From assembly GCA_041577935.1 (NCBI GenBank), contig JBFGIA010000105.1, positions 1 to 7,235 on the forward strand: DNA of 7,235 nucleotides, read 5' to 3'. The first letter of the stretch is position 1. Each line of letters opens with the position of its first letter. Under the pieces are notes generated by a model. That model saw only the letters and a program-made list of their open reading frames with translations, did not search any database and had not been told where the DNA came from. Of the stretch, positions 1-6,136 are shown piece after piece. Origin of the DNA: CAMYLR01 sp041577935 (GTDB lineage Bacteria; Gemmatimonadota; Gemmatimonadetes; JACCXV01; JAHWKZ01). The position numbers and the translations under genes were made by a program.

Positions 1-1
1 C

Positions 2-181
2 GCGATCACCGCGATCGCGGTCGCCGCGTCGGCAGTGTTCGTTTACCTCCAAGCGGTGGTGATCGACGCGTGGTGCCAGTACTGCCTGGTTTCGGCCGCG
101 GTTTCGGTGGGGCTTTTCCTGACCGCACTCGTGCTTTATCGCAAACTACCGGCGGCGATTCCAGCTGAGGAGCTGGTTTAA
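2..181 (+). CDS. Vitamin K epoxide reductase (VKOR) family protein, C-terminal fragment
   Basis: This is the 3' end of a gene cut by the left window edge; the reading frame is open from base 2 to the TAA at 179-181 and gives 59 residues. Two hydrophobic helices are visible (about residues 1-21 and 28-46). Between them, at the start of the second, is a D-A-W-C-Q-Y-C-L motif with cysteines at visible residues 25 and 28 (codons at 74-76 and 83-85). A CxxC at the mouth of the last helices followed by a small hydrophobic helix is the hallmark of bacterial VKOR homologues. These are integral membrane quinone reductases that reoxidise periplasmic disulfide-forming thioredoxin-like partners. The short tail after the last helix (RKLPAAIPAEELV) shows no fused thioredoxin domain at the C terminus. 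The N-terminal helices and the loop cysteines lie outside the window, so activity cannot be judged. The family call is fairly firm; the exact partner is unknown. Confidence 0.8.
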   Translation, partial: AITAIAVAASAVFVYLQAVVIDAWCQYCLVSAAVSVGLFLTALVLYRKLPAAIPAEELV

Positions 182-210
182 AGCTGAGTGCCCGCACTTC
201 TTCGTGGCGC

Positions 211-216
211 TACAAT
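211..216 (+). promoter_or_regulatory. Candidate -10 box upstream of the secreted-protein gene (weak)
   Basis: TACAAT matches the TATAAT consensus at five of six positions and lies 57 bases upstream of the GTG start at 273, in the only sizeable non-coding gap of the plus-strand unit. No convincing TTGACA-like -35 box is present 16-18 bases upstream (that region reads GTGCCC or its neighbours), and there is no extended -10 TG. If it is real, transcription would start near 223 and leave a leader of about 50 bases. Transcription could equally run through from the VKOR gene. Confidence 0.25.
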
Positions 217-260
217 AGTCGGGGATTTCCTTCGAATCGGGTTGATCAATACACCAAGCA

Positions 261-266
261 AGGGGG
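261..266 (+). promoter_or_regulatory. Shine-Dalgarno site fixing the GTG start at 273
   Basis: AGGGGG lies 6 bases before the GTG at 273-275, which is good spacing. It supports the GTG start, which is also the position that yields an intact signal peptide. Confidence 0.65.
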
Positions 267-272
267 ATTAAC

Positions 273-749
273 GTGAGAAAGCTCTTGTCTTCAGTGATCG
301 CAGCGGTAGCCGTGTCGTTCGTGATCGCGACGACTGCTGAGGCGCAGACCGAAGTGTCCGGCGGCGGCCTGGCGCTGTACGTCCCGCATGGCTCCACGGT
401 CAGTGAAGTGGCCGATGGTGGCACGATTGCCCGCTGGGCGGTACGCGGATTTGTCACCGCCGATGACAAGGACGATCCGCTGTATATGATCAACTTCGAT
501 TGCACCGGCTTGACTGTCACCGGTAGCGATGGAAGTGTCGCGGCCAATGGTTTGTGCGACGGTATCGACGACGATGACGATACCTATTCGATCTGGTGGC
601 GTGGTGGGGCCGAGGGCGGCGAATGGGAGTACTTCGCCGGCACCGGCAAGTTCGAGGGTATCGAGGGCGGCGGAACGTATGCCAACGTCCACACGTGGGG
701 TGATGGCAAGTACATCGTGCGCTACGACGGCACCTGGACCATGAAGTAG
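273..749 (+). CDS. Small secreted protein of unknown function, Sec signal peptide, probable beta-rich fold
   Basis: The 158-residue product begins with a clear Sec signal peptide: MRK, a hydrophobic core to about residue 22, then an A-E-A cleavage site with predicted cleavage after residue 24. The mature part (about 134 residues) is acidic, rich in glycine and aromatic residues, and predicted by eye to be mostly beta strand. It has two cysteines (C77 and C95) that could form a disulfide, and a run of five aspartates at 99-103 that looks like a surface or metal-binding loop. A G-T-G-K-F-E-G-I-x-G-G-G-T-Y segment at 123-136 resembles the repeating strand-turn pattern of allene-oxide-cyclase-barrel and dirigent-like secreted proteins, but this is only a resemblance. 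I do not recognise a named family. Its stop lies 18 bases before the membrane fusion protein start, so it is likely the first gene of the efflux operon and could be cargo or an accessory factor. The GTG start is supported by AGGGGG at 261-266. Confidence 0.85.
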   Translation: MRKLLSSVIAAVAVSFVIATTAEAQTEVSGGGLALYVPHGSTVSEVADGGTIARWAVRGFVTADDKDDPLYMINFDCTGLTVTGSDGSVAANGLCDGIDDDDDTYSIWWRGGAEGGEWEYFAGTGKFEGIEGGGTYANVHTWGDGKYIVRYDGTWTMK

Positions 750-785
750 GGATCCGGCCACTCATAGATGCCTGAAGCCGGATCC
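750..785 (+). repeat. Perfect 9-bp inverted repeat with the fusion-protein start codon in its loop
   Basis: GGATCCGGC at 750-758 is the exact reverse complement of GCCGGATCC at 777-785. Between them is an 18-base loop (759-776) that contains the ATG at 768-770. The stem has 7 G/C pairs of 9 and can gain a G-U pair (749/786). The left arm starts directly after the TAG of the upstream gene; the right arm is codons 4-6 of the fusion protein. No T-tract follows, so it is not a normal intrinsic terminator. It could act as a translational control hairpin, an RNA-processing or stability element, or be chance. The stem is visible in the sequence; the role is inferred. Confidence 0.55.
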
Positions 786-2009
786 TCTGATCTATCCAAA
801 CTGACCCTGGACCGCGGAACCGCTCGCGGTTCGGGGTCGCGATCGAGTAGGCGAGCGCGCACGATCGCCGCGGTGGTGATCGTGTTGGCGCTGTTGGGCG
901 CCGCTTTTCTGTGGACCCGAAGCCGGGGTGGGGTCGAAGTGACCACCGCACTGGCGCAGGTGTCCGGTGGCGGAGCGGGCTCGTCCACGGGCATCACCGC
1001 CAATGGCTACGTCGTCGCTCGCACACAGGCTTCGGTCTCCTCACGCATCACTGGCCGCCTCGATTCGCTTCCGGTCGATGTCGGCACCGTACTCAAGAAG
1101 GGTGACATCATCGCGCGGCTCGAGAACAGCGACTTCAAGGCCGCTGTCTCACAGGAGCGGGCCAACGTCCAGCGCTCGCGGGCAGCGCTCGTCGATGCGA
1201 TCGCGGTGCGCGATCAACTGCGACGAGATCTGGCGCGCGTCGAAGAGTTGGGTGCCAAGGAAGCGGCATCGGAGCAGGAGGTCGAGCGCATTGCGGCCGA
1301 GCTATCCAGCGCCGAGGCGCAGGTCGAGTTTCAGCGGGCGCAGATCGAGGTCGACCGCTCGGCTCTCGCCTTAGCACAATCGAACCTCGACCTCACGTAC
1401 ATTCGAGCCCCGTTCGATGGCACGATCTTGCGCAAGGACGCCGAGCTGGGTGAGGTCGTTGCGCCGGTCGCGACCGGGAGTGGGTTGACCCGTGGCGCGG
1501 TCGTGACGATGGCCGATCTCGAGACGCTCGAAGTCGAAGTCGACGTGAACGAAGCCTACATCGCACAGCTCGAGAACGGTCAGCCGGCCGAGATTCGGCT
1601 CGATGCTTACCCGCGGGACGCATACGAGGGTGAGATCCGACAGATCGTCCCGACGGCGGATCGGCAGCGCGCCACGGTCGAGGTGAAGGTGGCGTTCGTT
1701 GATGTCGACGATCGGGTGTTGCCGGAGATGGCGGCGCGGGTCGAGTTTCGTGAGCCCACCAGCGCAGCTGAGACGGGGGCCGCCGCACCGTCGCGCGTCA
1801 CGGTGCCGTCCGAGGCGGTGCGCGACGAGGGCGGCCAGGCGGTCGTCTGGCTGGTTCGCGACGGTCGGCTCGAGCGGCGGGTTGTCGACGCCGGGCCCGT
1901 TTCCGGCGGACGGCGCGAGATCCTTTCGGGACTCTCGGGCGGTGAGCGGCTAGTGACGAGCGCCGATGGAGAACTCGAGGATGGCGCTCGAGTGAAGGAA
2001 GCTGAGTAG
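768..2009 (+). CDS. Periplasmic membrane fusion protein (MacA/HlyD/RND-adaptor type) of an ABC efflux pump
   Basis: The 413-residue adaptor would link the inner-membrane pump to an outer-membrane channel. Order of parts: a basic cytoplasmic tail (1-32, with RSSRRAR), one membrane anchor (about 33-49), and the first lipoyl half (about 78-120, G-Y-V-V-A ... V-x-V-G-x-x-V-K-K-G-D-x-I-A-R-L). Then come a long alpha-helical coiled-coil hairpin (about 121-207, charged and Ala-rich), the second lipoyl half with the hallmark I-R-A-P-F-D-G-T-I (212-220), a beta-barrel domain (about 253-328) and a C-terminal membrane-proximal domain (about 343-413). Size and order match the family. The ATG at 768 keeps the positive-inside tail and full anchor; later in-frame starts would cut the anchor. 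There is no good Shine-Dalgarno at proper spacing (AGGGA at 748-752 is 15 bases away), and the start lies in the loop of an inverted repeat. Substrate is unknown; it is followed 30 bases later by the ATPase gene. Confidence 0.9.
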   Translation: MPEAGSSDLSKLTLDRGTARGSGSRSSRRARTIAAVVIVLALLGAAFLWTRSRGGVEVTTALAQVSGGGAGSSTGITANGYVVARTQASVSSRITGRLDSLPVDVGTVLKKGDIIARLENSDFKAAVSQERANVQRSRAALVDAIAVRDQLRRDLARVEELGAKEAASEQEVERIAAELSSAEAQVEFQRAQIEVDRSALALAQSNLDLTYIRAPFDGTILRKDAELGEVVAPVATGSGLTRGAVVTMADLETLEVEVDVNEAYIAQLENGQPAEIRLDAYPRDAYEGEIRQIVPTADRQRATVEVKVAFVDVDDRVLPEMAARVEFREPTSAAETGAAAPSRVTVPSEAVRDEGGQAVVWLVRDGRLERRVVDAGPVSGGRREILSGLSGGERLVTSADGELEDGARVKEAE

Positions 2010-2024
2010 CTGATCTCTACACGC

Positions 2025-2032
2025 GAGGAAGG
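2025..2032 (+). promoter_or_regulatory. Strong Shine-Dalgarno of the ABC ATPase gene
   Basis: GAGGAAGG lies 7 bases before the ATG at 2040, in the 30-base gap between the fusion-protein and ATPase genes. It is the strongest ribosome binding site of the plus-strand unit, so the ATPase can be translated independently of upstream ribosomes. Confidence 0.7.
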
Positions 2033-2039
2033 CAAACGC

Positions 2040-2711
2040 ATGGCGCTGGTCGAACTGCGCGATCTAACAAAGCGATATCAGACCGAGGCCGAGGTCATCT
2101 CGGTGCTCGAAAACGTCGACCTCGATATCGAGGCCGGCGAGTACCTGTCCCTGATGGGTCCATCCGGCAGCGGAAAGAGCACGCTGCTCAACCTGATGGC
2201 AGGACTCGACCAGCCGGACTCCGGAACGATCACCATCGATGGGTCGGAGATCACAAGTCTTGGCCCCAACCGGTTAGCCGACTGGCGCGCCAACCACGTG
2301 GGGTTCGTATTCCAGTTCTACAACCTGCTGCCCGTATTGACAGCCTTTCAAAACGTCGAGCTGCCGTTGCTGCTCACGAACCTCTCAAAGGATGAACGAA
2401 GGGAGCGCGTCGAGGTCGCACTCAACGTCGTGAGCCTGTCGGATCGCATGGAGCACTACCCGAGACAACTGTCTGGTGGTCAGGAGCAGCGGGTCGGGAT
2501 CGCGCGCGCGATCGTCAGCGATCCGGTGATGATCCTGGCAGACGAGCCGACGGGTGACCTGGATGCGGCGTCGGCCGAGGAGATCCTAAGCTTGATCGAA
2601 CGATTGAACTCTGAATTCAACAAGACGGTGCTGATGGTCACGCACGATCAGCACGCCGCCGGACGGGCACACAGGATGATGTACCTTGAGAAAGGTGTGT
2701 TGCACCAATGA
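2040..2711 (+). CDS. ABC transporter ATP-binding protein, LolD/MacB/DevA-type
   Basis: A stand-alone 223-residue cytoplasmic nucleotide-binding subunit that powers the two permeases. All motifs are present: Walker A G-P-S-G-S-G-K-S-T (40-48), Q-loop Q92 in F-V-F-Q-F-Y-N-L-L-P, signature L-S-G-G-Q (144-148), Walker B V-M-I-L-A-D-E-P with catalytic E169, D-loop T-G-D-L-D (171-175) and switch H202 in M-V-T-H-D. The F-Q-F-Y-N-L-L-P-V-L-T-A stretch and the A-D-E-P-T-G-D-L-D stretch are typical of the LolD/MacB/FtsE branch, which works with FtsX-type permeases. Residue 149, just after the signature, is Glu where Gln is common (LSGGQEQR), which is a tolerated variation. Length is normal for a single-domain LolD-like ATPase. 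It ends in a 4-base ATGA overlap with the first permease, which implies translational coupling and matched amounts. The substrate cannot be read from the ATPase. Confidence 0.95.
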   Translation: MALVELRDLTKRYQTEAEVISVLENVDLDIEAGEYLSLMGPSGSGKSTLLNLMAGLDQPDSGTITIDGSEITSLGPNRLADWRANHVGFVFQFYNLLPVLTAFQNVELPLLLTNLSKDERRERVEVALNVVSLSDRMEHYPRQLSGGQEQRVGIARAIVSDPVMILADEPTGDLDAASAEEILSLIERLNSEFNKTVLMVTHDQHAAGRAHRMMYLEKGVLHQ

Positions 2712-3847
2712 AGCACGCACGGCTCGTGTGGAAAAACCTCACGCGTAACAAACGCCGCAGCACCCTCACGATACTCAGCGTCGGCGTGGCGCTGTTCCTT
2801 TTTGCGGCGCTCCAGTCGGTGCTGACGGCGCTAGATGCGACGAGCGAGGTCGGGAGCGAGTCGCGGTTGATTACCCGCAACGCGACCGGGATCGTGTTCC
2901 CCTTACCCGAGGCGTATACACAGCGGCTACGCTCCGTCGACGGAGTCGAGGCGGTCTCGTGGGCGAACTGGTTCGGTGGCACGTACATCGACTCGCGTAA
3001 TTACTTCGCTCAGTTCGCGGTTGACGAAGGGACGTTTTTCTCGATGTACCCCGAGGTCCAAATTGATCCTGCGCAGCTGGAAGCGTTCAACGGTGAGAAA
3101 TCGGGCGCCATCGTAGGCCAGGGACTGATGGAGCGGTTCGGGTGGTCACTCGGTCAGACGATCGTGCTTCAGGGGACGATCTTCCCGGGCGATTGGGAGT
3201 TCGTGATCCGGGGCGTCTACGAGCCGGACAACCCGAGCTTCGGAGACGAGAACATGTACTTCCATTACGATTATTTGTTCGAAAACTCGGGCGAAGCGGC
3301 CACACCCGGCTGGTTCATCGTTCGGCCTTCGGATCCCAACCTGGCCACGGAGGTCGCGGCTCGGATCGATGGCAGCTTCGAGAACTCGAGCGATCCTACC
3401 AAAACCGAGACCGAGAAAGCCTTTCAGGCTGGTTTTGTCACGATGTGGGGGAACGTCGGGTTCCTGGTGCGCGCGATCGGGACGGCGGTCTTCTTCGCCA
3501 TTCTTCTCGTGGCCGCCAATACGATGATGATGTCGTCACGCGAGCGGGTCAACGAGGTCGCGGTGCTCAAGACGCTCGGGTACAGGGACGGTCTACTGTC
3601 GCGGTTGGTCGTTGCCGAGTCACTCGCGATCAGTGTTGTAGGTGGCGTCATCGGGTTAGCCGCCGCCTCGGTGATGCTCCGTAACAACGAGATGCTGGGC
3701 AGCATTCTCCCGGGTTACACCGTCTTGCCATCGACGATGCTCCAGGGCCTCGCAATCGCGATCGTGTTGGGTTTGATCAGCGGGCTAGTGCCCGCGCGTC
3801 AGGCGGCGCGACTGTCGGTAGTCGACGCGCTCCGTCGCGTGGCCTGA
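2708..3847 (+). CDS. FtsX/MacB-type ABC permease, first of two
   Basis: A 379-residue inner-membrane permease with the MacB/DevC topology. A short amphipathic N terminus with a basic patch (N-L-T-R-N-K-R-R) leads into membrane helix 1 (about 19-41). A large periplasmic domain follows (about 42-250), then three C-terminal helices (about 252-273, 300-323 and 343-362). The cytoplasmic loop S-S-R-E-R-V-N-E-V-A-V-L-K-T-L-G-Y (276-292) is the coupling-helix motif of this superfamily, and the tail V-P-A-R-Q-A-A-R ... V-V-D-A-L-R-R (361-377) is the conserved FtsX-family C terminus. Classical MacB fuses ATPase and permease; here they are separate. The ATG overlaps the ATPase stop (ATGA, 2708-2711); a GAGAAAGG 12 bases upstream is rather distant, so coupled re-initiation is likely. 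It lies 22 bases upstream of a second, different permease and probably pairs with it. Confidence 0.93.
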   Translation: MKHARLVWKNLTRNKRRSTLTILSVGVALFLFAALQSVLTALDATSEVGSESRLITRNATGIVFPLPEAYTQRLRSVDGVEAVSWANWFGGTYIDSRNYFAQFAVDEGTFFSMYPEVQIDPAQLEAFNGEKSGAIVGQGLMERFGWSLGQTIVLQGTIFPGDWEFVIRGVYEPDNPSFGDENMYFHYDYLFENSGEAATPGWFIVRPSDPNLATEVAARIDGSFENSSDPTKTETEKAFQAGFVTMWGNVGFLVRAIGTAVFFAILLVAANTMMMSSRERVNEVAVLKTLGYRDGLLSRLVVAESLAISVVGGVIGLAAASVMLRNNEMLGSILPGYTVLPSTMLQGLAIAIVLGLISGLVPARQAARLSVVDALRRVA

Positions 3848-3869
3848 GCGACCCCGTGCAGAGCCGAGC

Positions 3870-5039
3870 ATGAAGATCCCGATCTTATACAATTTGCGAA
3901 GCCTTCGGGCGAGACCGACGGCGACACTGACCACGGCGCTCGGCATGGCTCTCGTCGTAGCCGTGTTCATCGGCATGATGGCGCTCTCGATCGGTTTTCA
4001 GGCCGCGCTCGTCGAGACCGGTTCTACGGAGAACATCCTCGTGCTGCGGAGAGGGGCGGACTCCGAGCTGAGCAGCGGCATCAACCGGGATGTCGCCAAC
4101 GCCATCTCTGCTCTCCCGTTCGTTGCCAAGGACTCCGACGGCGAGCCGCTGATCAGTCCCGAGACGTTTGTCGTGGTCGGGTTGGAGCGGCGCAACGGCG
4201 GCATGGCCAACGTTGTCATTCGCGGCGTCAGCCCGAAGGCGTTTGATGTGCGTAACGGGATTCGTATTACCAAGGGTCGAACGTTCCGGCCCGGCAGCGG
4301 CGAGATCATCGTCGGTGAGACGCTGGTCAAGCGGATTCCCAACACCGAGATCGGTGAGTCGCTGCGATTCGCCGGTCGCGACTGGGAGGTGGTTGGACAC
4401 TTCGCAGCGGGCGGCTCGTCGTTCGAATCCGAGGTTTGGGGGGAGAACGAGTTGTTCATGCCCGTGTTCAGGGGTGAAGTCTTCCAGACGATCGCTCTCC
4501 GGATGGAGGACCCATCGGCTTTCGAAGGTGTGGTCGAAACGCTGGAGGCGGACCCACGGCTGGCGGTGGATGCTCAGCTCGAACGCGAGTTTTACGCCAA
4601 CCAGGGGACGTTGCTTGGCGACCTCCTTCGTTTTCTGGCCGTGTTTATCGCTGGGGTCATGGCGATCGGTGCTGTGTTCGGGGCGGTCAACACGATGTAC
4701 TCGGCGGTTGACTCGCGAGCCCCCGAGATCGGTGTGTTGCTCGCGCTCGGCTTCAAGCCGCGCTCGGTGCTGGCCTCGTTCGTCGTCGAGTCGATGCTGA
4801 TCGCTCTGCTCGGCGGCCTGATCGGCTGCCTTATCGCACTCCCCATAAACGGGCTCGTGACCAGCACCACAAACTGGAACTCGTTCAGCGAAGTGGCGTT
4901 CGCGTTTCGAGTGACTCCGCCGCTGCTCTTGGCGGGTATCGTGTTCGCGCTTGTTATGGGTGTGATCGGCGGGTTCCTGCCCGCTCGCCGCGCCGCGAAG
5001 AGGCCCGTGGTGGAAGCGCTGCGCGAGGTCGGGAGCTAG
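3870..5039 (+). CDS. FtsX/MacB-type ABC permease, second of two
   Basis: A 389-residue permease with the same plan as its upstream neighbour: helix 1 (about 20-44), a periplasmic domain (about 45-250) and three C-terminal helices (about 254-277, 303-330 and 350-371). The periplasmic part has the MacB-core-like stretches V-V-I-R-G-V-S-P-K-A-F (115-125) and G-E-I-I-V-G-E-T-L-V (144-153). The coupling loop D-S-R-A-P-E-I-G-V-L-L-A-L-G-F (281-295) and the tail L-P-A-R-R-A-A-K-R-P-V-V-E-A-L-R (370-385) match the superfamily. Its sequence differs clearly from permease 1, so the two more likely form a heterodimer than a duplicated homodimer. The ATG start has only a weak purine stretch (GAGCCGAG) upstream. 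The stop TAG at 5037-5039 shares a CTAG with the stop of the convergent hydrolase gene. There is no outer-membrane channel gene after it. Confidence 0.93.
   Translation: MKIPILYNLRSLRARPTATLTTALGMALVVAVFIGMMALSIGFQAALVETGSTENILVLRRGADSELSSGINRDVANAISALPFVAKDSDGEPLISPETFVVVGLERRNGGMANVVIRGVSPKAFDVRNGIRITKGRTFRPGSGEIIVGETLVKRIPNTEIGESLRFAGRDWEVVGHFAAGGSSFESEVWGENELFMPVFRGEVFQTIALRMEDPSAFEGVVETLEADPRLAVDAQLEREFYANQGTLLGDLLRFLAVFIAGVMAIGAVFGAVNTMYSAVDSRAPEIGVLLALGFKPRSVLASFVVESMLIALLGGLIGCLIALPINGLVTSTTNWNSFSEVAFAFRVTPPLLLAGIVFALVMGVIGGFLPARRAAKRPVVEALREVGS
5036..5039. other. CTAG shared as stop codon by two convergent genes
   Basis: The palindrome CTAG supplies TAG on the plus strand (5037-5039, permease 2) and TAG on the minus strand (5038-5036, hydrolase). 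The two operons therefore overlap by 4 bases end to end and no space exists for a terminator between them; transcripts must end inside the opposing gene. Confidence 0.9.
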
Positions 5040-6136
5040 CCGCTCGGGAGCAGTATCGCGCGTTCCTCGCGGCGCTCGGAGCCACCAGCTCCGGCGACGG
5101 CGAAGCGTCCCGGTCCATAGATCGACGCCGATCCGTACTCGCCACCTTTGTTGACAGCGTAGAACGAGACGTTGAAGGTCGGATCACCGTTGGGCTTTTG
5201 AAGTCGCTTCTCGACGTTGTTCTCGACGATCCTTCGACACCCCGCCAGGCACGCCTCGGTCGGTGATTGACCGCGGCGCATCTCCTCGACGACGAGGAAC
5301 GACGTCAGGTTGAGCAGGTTCGCTTCACCACGGCCGGTCGACCCAGCGGCGCCGACATCGTTGTCGACGTACAGCCCAGCGCCCAGGATCGGCGAGTCAC
5401 CGACCCGCCCCGGGATCTTGAAAAACAGTCCACTCGTCGTGGTGACGCCCGCCAGATCACCGTTGGCGTCGACCGCGCAACAGTTGATCGTCCCGGCCGG
5501 CCGCGGCTCCTCCGGGTAGAAGAGGTTCGGGTTGTTTTCGATGATTTGCTTGGCGCGCGGGGTAAACTCTTCGGTATCGGGCACCAGGTAATCGTCGATC
5601 TCGCTCTGGCTCCCACGCCAGTAGAGCCAGATCTGACGCGCCGTGTCGGTTAGCAGGTCCTCCTCTTCGAAACCGTACTCGAGCGCGAACCGTCGCGCAC
5701 CGTTACCGACGAGCAAGACGTGGTCGGTTTCCTCCATAACGAGCCGCGCGACCTTGGACGGATGCCGAAACCCCTCGAGCGAAGCCACGCCGCCACCCCG
5801 GTGGGTAGGACCGTGCATGCAGCACGAGTCGAGCTGGACTACGCCGTCCGCGTTGGGCAAGCCACCGTAGCCAACCGTGACGTCGTCCGGATCGGCCTCG
5901 ACGATGTTCACGCCCGCGATGACCGCATCGAGCGGATCCGACCCCTCGTTTAGCAGCTCGAGCGCGCGGGCGACGGCGGGCTGACCGTTGCCACTGGCGA
6001 CCGCCACCGGGCCGGCGATGGGGCGCGACACCGGCAGGACGTTGCGCCAGCTCGCGGCTGCTTTGCCGGGTGCCAGCGCGGCTCCAGCGGCAGCCGATAC
6101 CCCGCCAACGAGAAAGTCGCGCCGCGTTGTGTTCAT
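5036..6136 (-). CDS. Tat-exported glycosylasparaginase / isoaspartyl peptidase family Ntn hydrolase
   Basis: A 366-residue member of the family that includes N4-(beta-N-acetylglucosaminyl)-L-asparaginase, a periplasmic or secreted enzyme that cuts the GlcNAc-Asn bond after self-cleavage into two chains. The N terminus T-T-R-R-D-F-L (3-9) followed by an Ala-rich stretch and A-A-A-S is a twin-arginine signal with likely cleavage near residue 28. The early part G-S-D-P-L-D-A-V ... V-G-Y-G-G-L-P-N (65-95) fits the alpha chain. T216 in A-G-T-I-N-C-C is the predicted nucleophile, with self-cleavage between G215 and T216. V-T-T-T-S-G (231-236), G-R-V-G-D-S-P (243-249, substrate-binding R244 and D247) and T-G-R-G (267-270) are the beta-chain binding motifs. 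The residues before T216 are A-G rather than the H-D of the best-known bacterial enzyme, and the N-terminal Trp of that enzyme is not seen, so substrate specificity may differ. Start ATG overlaps the stop of the BON lipoprotein gene. Confidence 0.9.
   Translation of the reverse strand: MNTTRRDFLVGGVSAAAGAALAPGKAAASWRNVLPVSRPIAGPVAVASGNGQPAVARALELLNEGSDPLDAVIAGVNIVEADPDDVTVGYGGLPNADGVVQLDSCCMHGPTHRGGGVASLEGFRHPSKVARLVMEETDHVLLVGNGARRFALEYGFEEEDLLTDTARQIWLYWRGSQSEIDDYLVPDTEEFTPRAKQIIENNPNLFYPEEPRPAGTINCCAVDANGDLAGVTTTSGLFFKIPGRVGDSPILGAGLYVDNDVGAAGSTGRGEANLLNLTSFLVVEEMRRGQSPTEACLAGCRRIVENNVEKRLQKPNGDPTFNVSFYAVNKGGEYGSASIYGPGRFAVAGAGGSERREERAILLPSG

Noticed and set aside
186..205. Possible short terminator after the VKOR gene (AGTGC / GCACT followed by a pyrimidine run).
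   Set aside because: The stem is only 4-5 bp with a very small loop, and the following bases (TCTTCTTCG) are not a T-tract.
291..761. 156-codon minus-strand reading frame opposite the secreted-protein gene.
   Set aside because: The plus-strand gene has a signal peptide and ribosome binding site; the antisense product has low-complexity composition and no recognisable start signal or domain.
750..785. Reading the inverted repeat as an intrinsic terminator of the secreted-protein gene.
   Set aside because: No T-tract follows the right arm, the loop is long (18 bases), and the right arm is inside the next gene.
3142..3684. 180-codon plus-strand frame inside permease 1.
   Set aside because: It lies in another frame of a gene with clear membrane helices and family motifs; its product is Arg/Gly-rich as expected of a GC-rich shadow.
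3885..4400. 171-codon minus-strand frame opposite permease 2 (and a similar one at 3998-4459).
   Set aside because: Both are antisense shadows of a well-supported permease and match no family.
5267..5653. 128-codon plus-strand frame opposite the hydrolase gene.
   Set aside because: The minus strand carries the catalytic and binding motifs of the hydrolase in this exact region; the plus-strand product is not recognisable.
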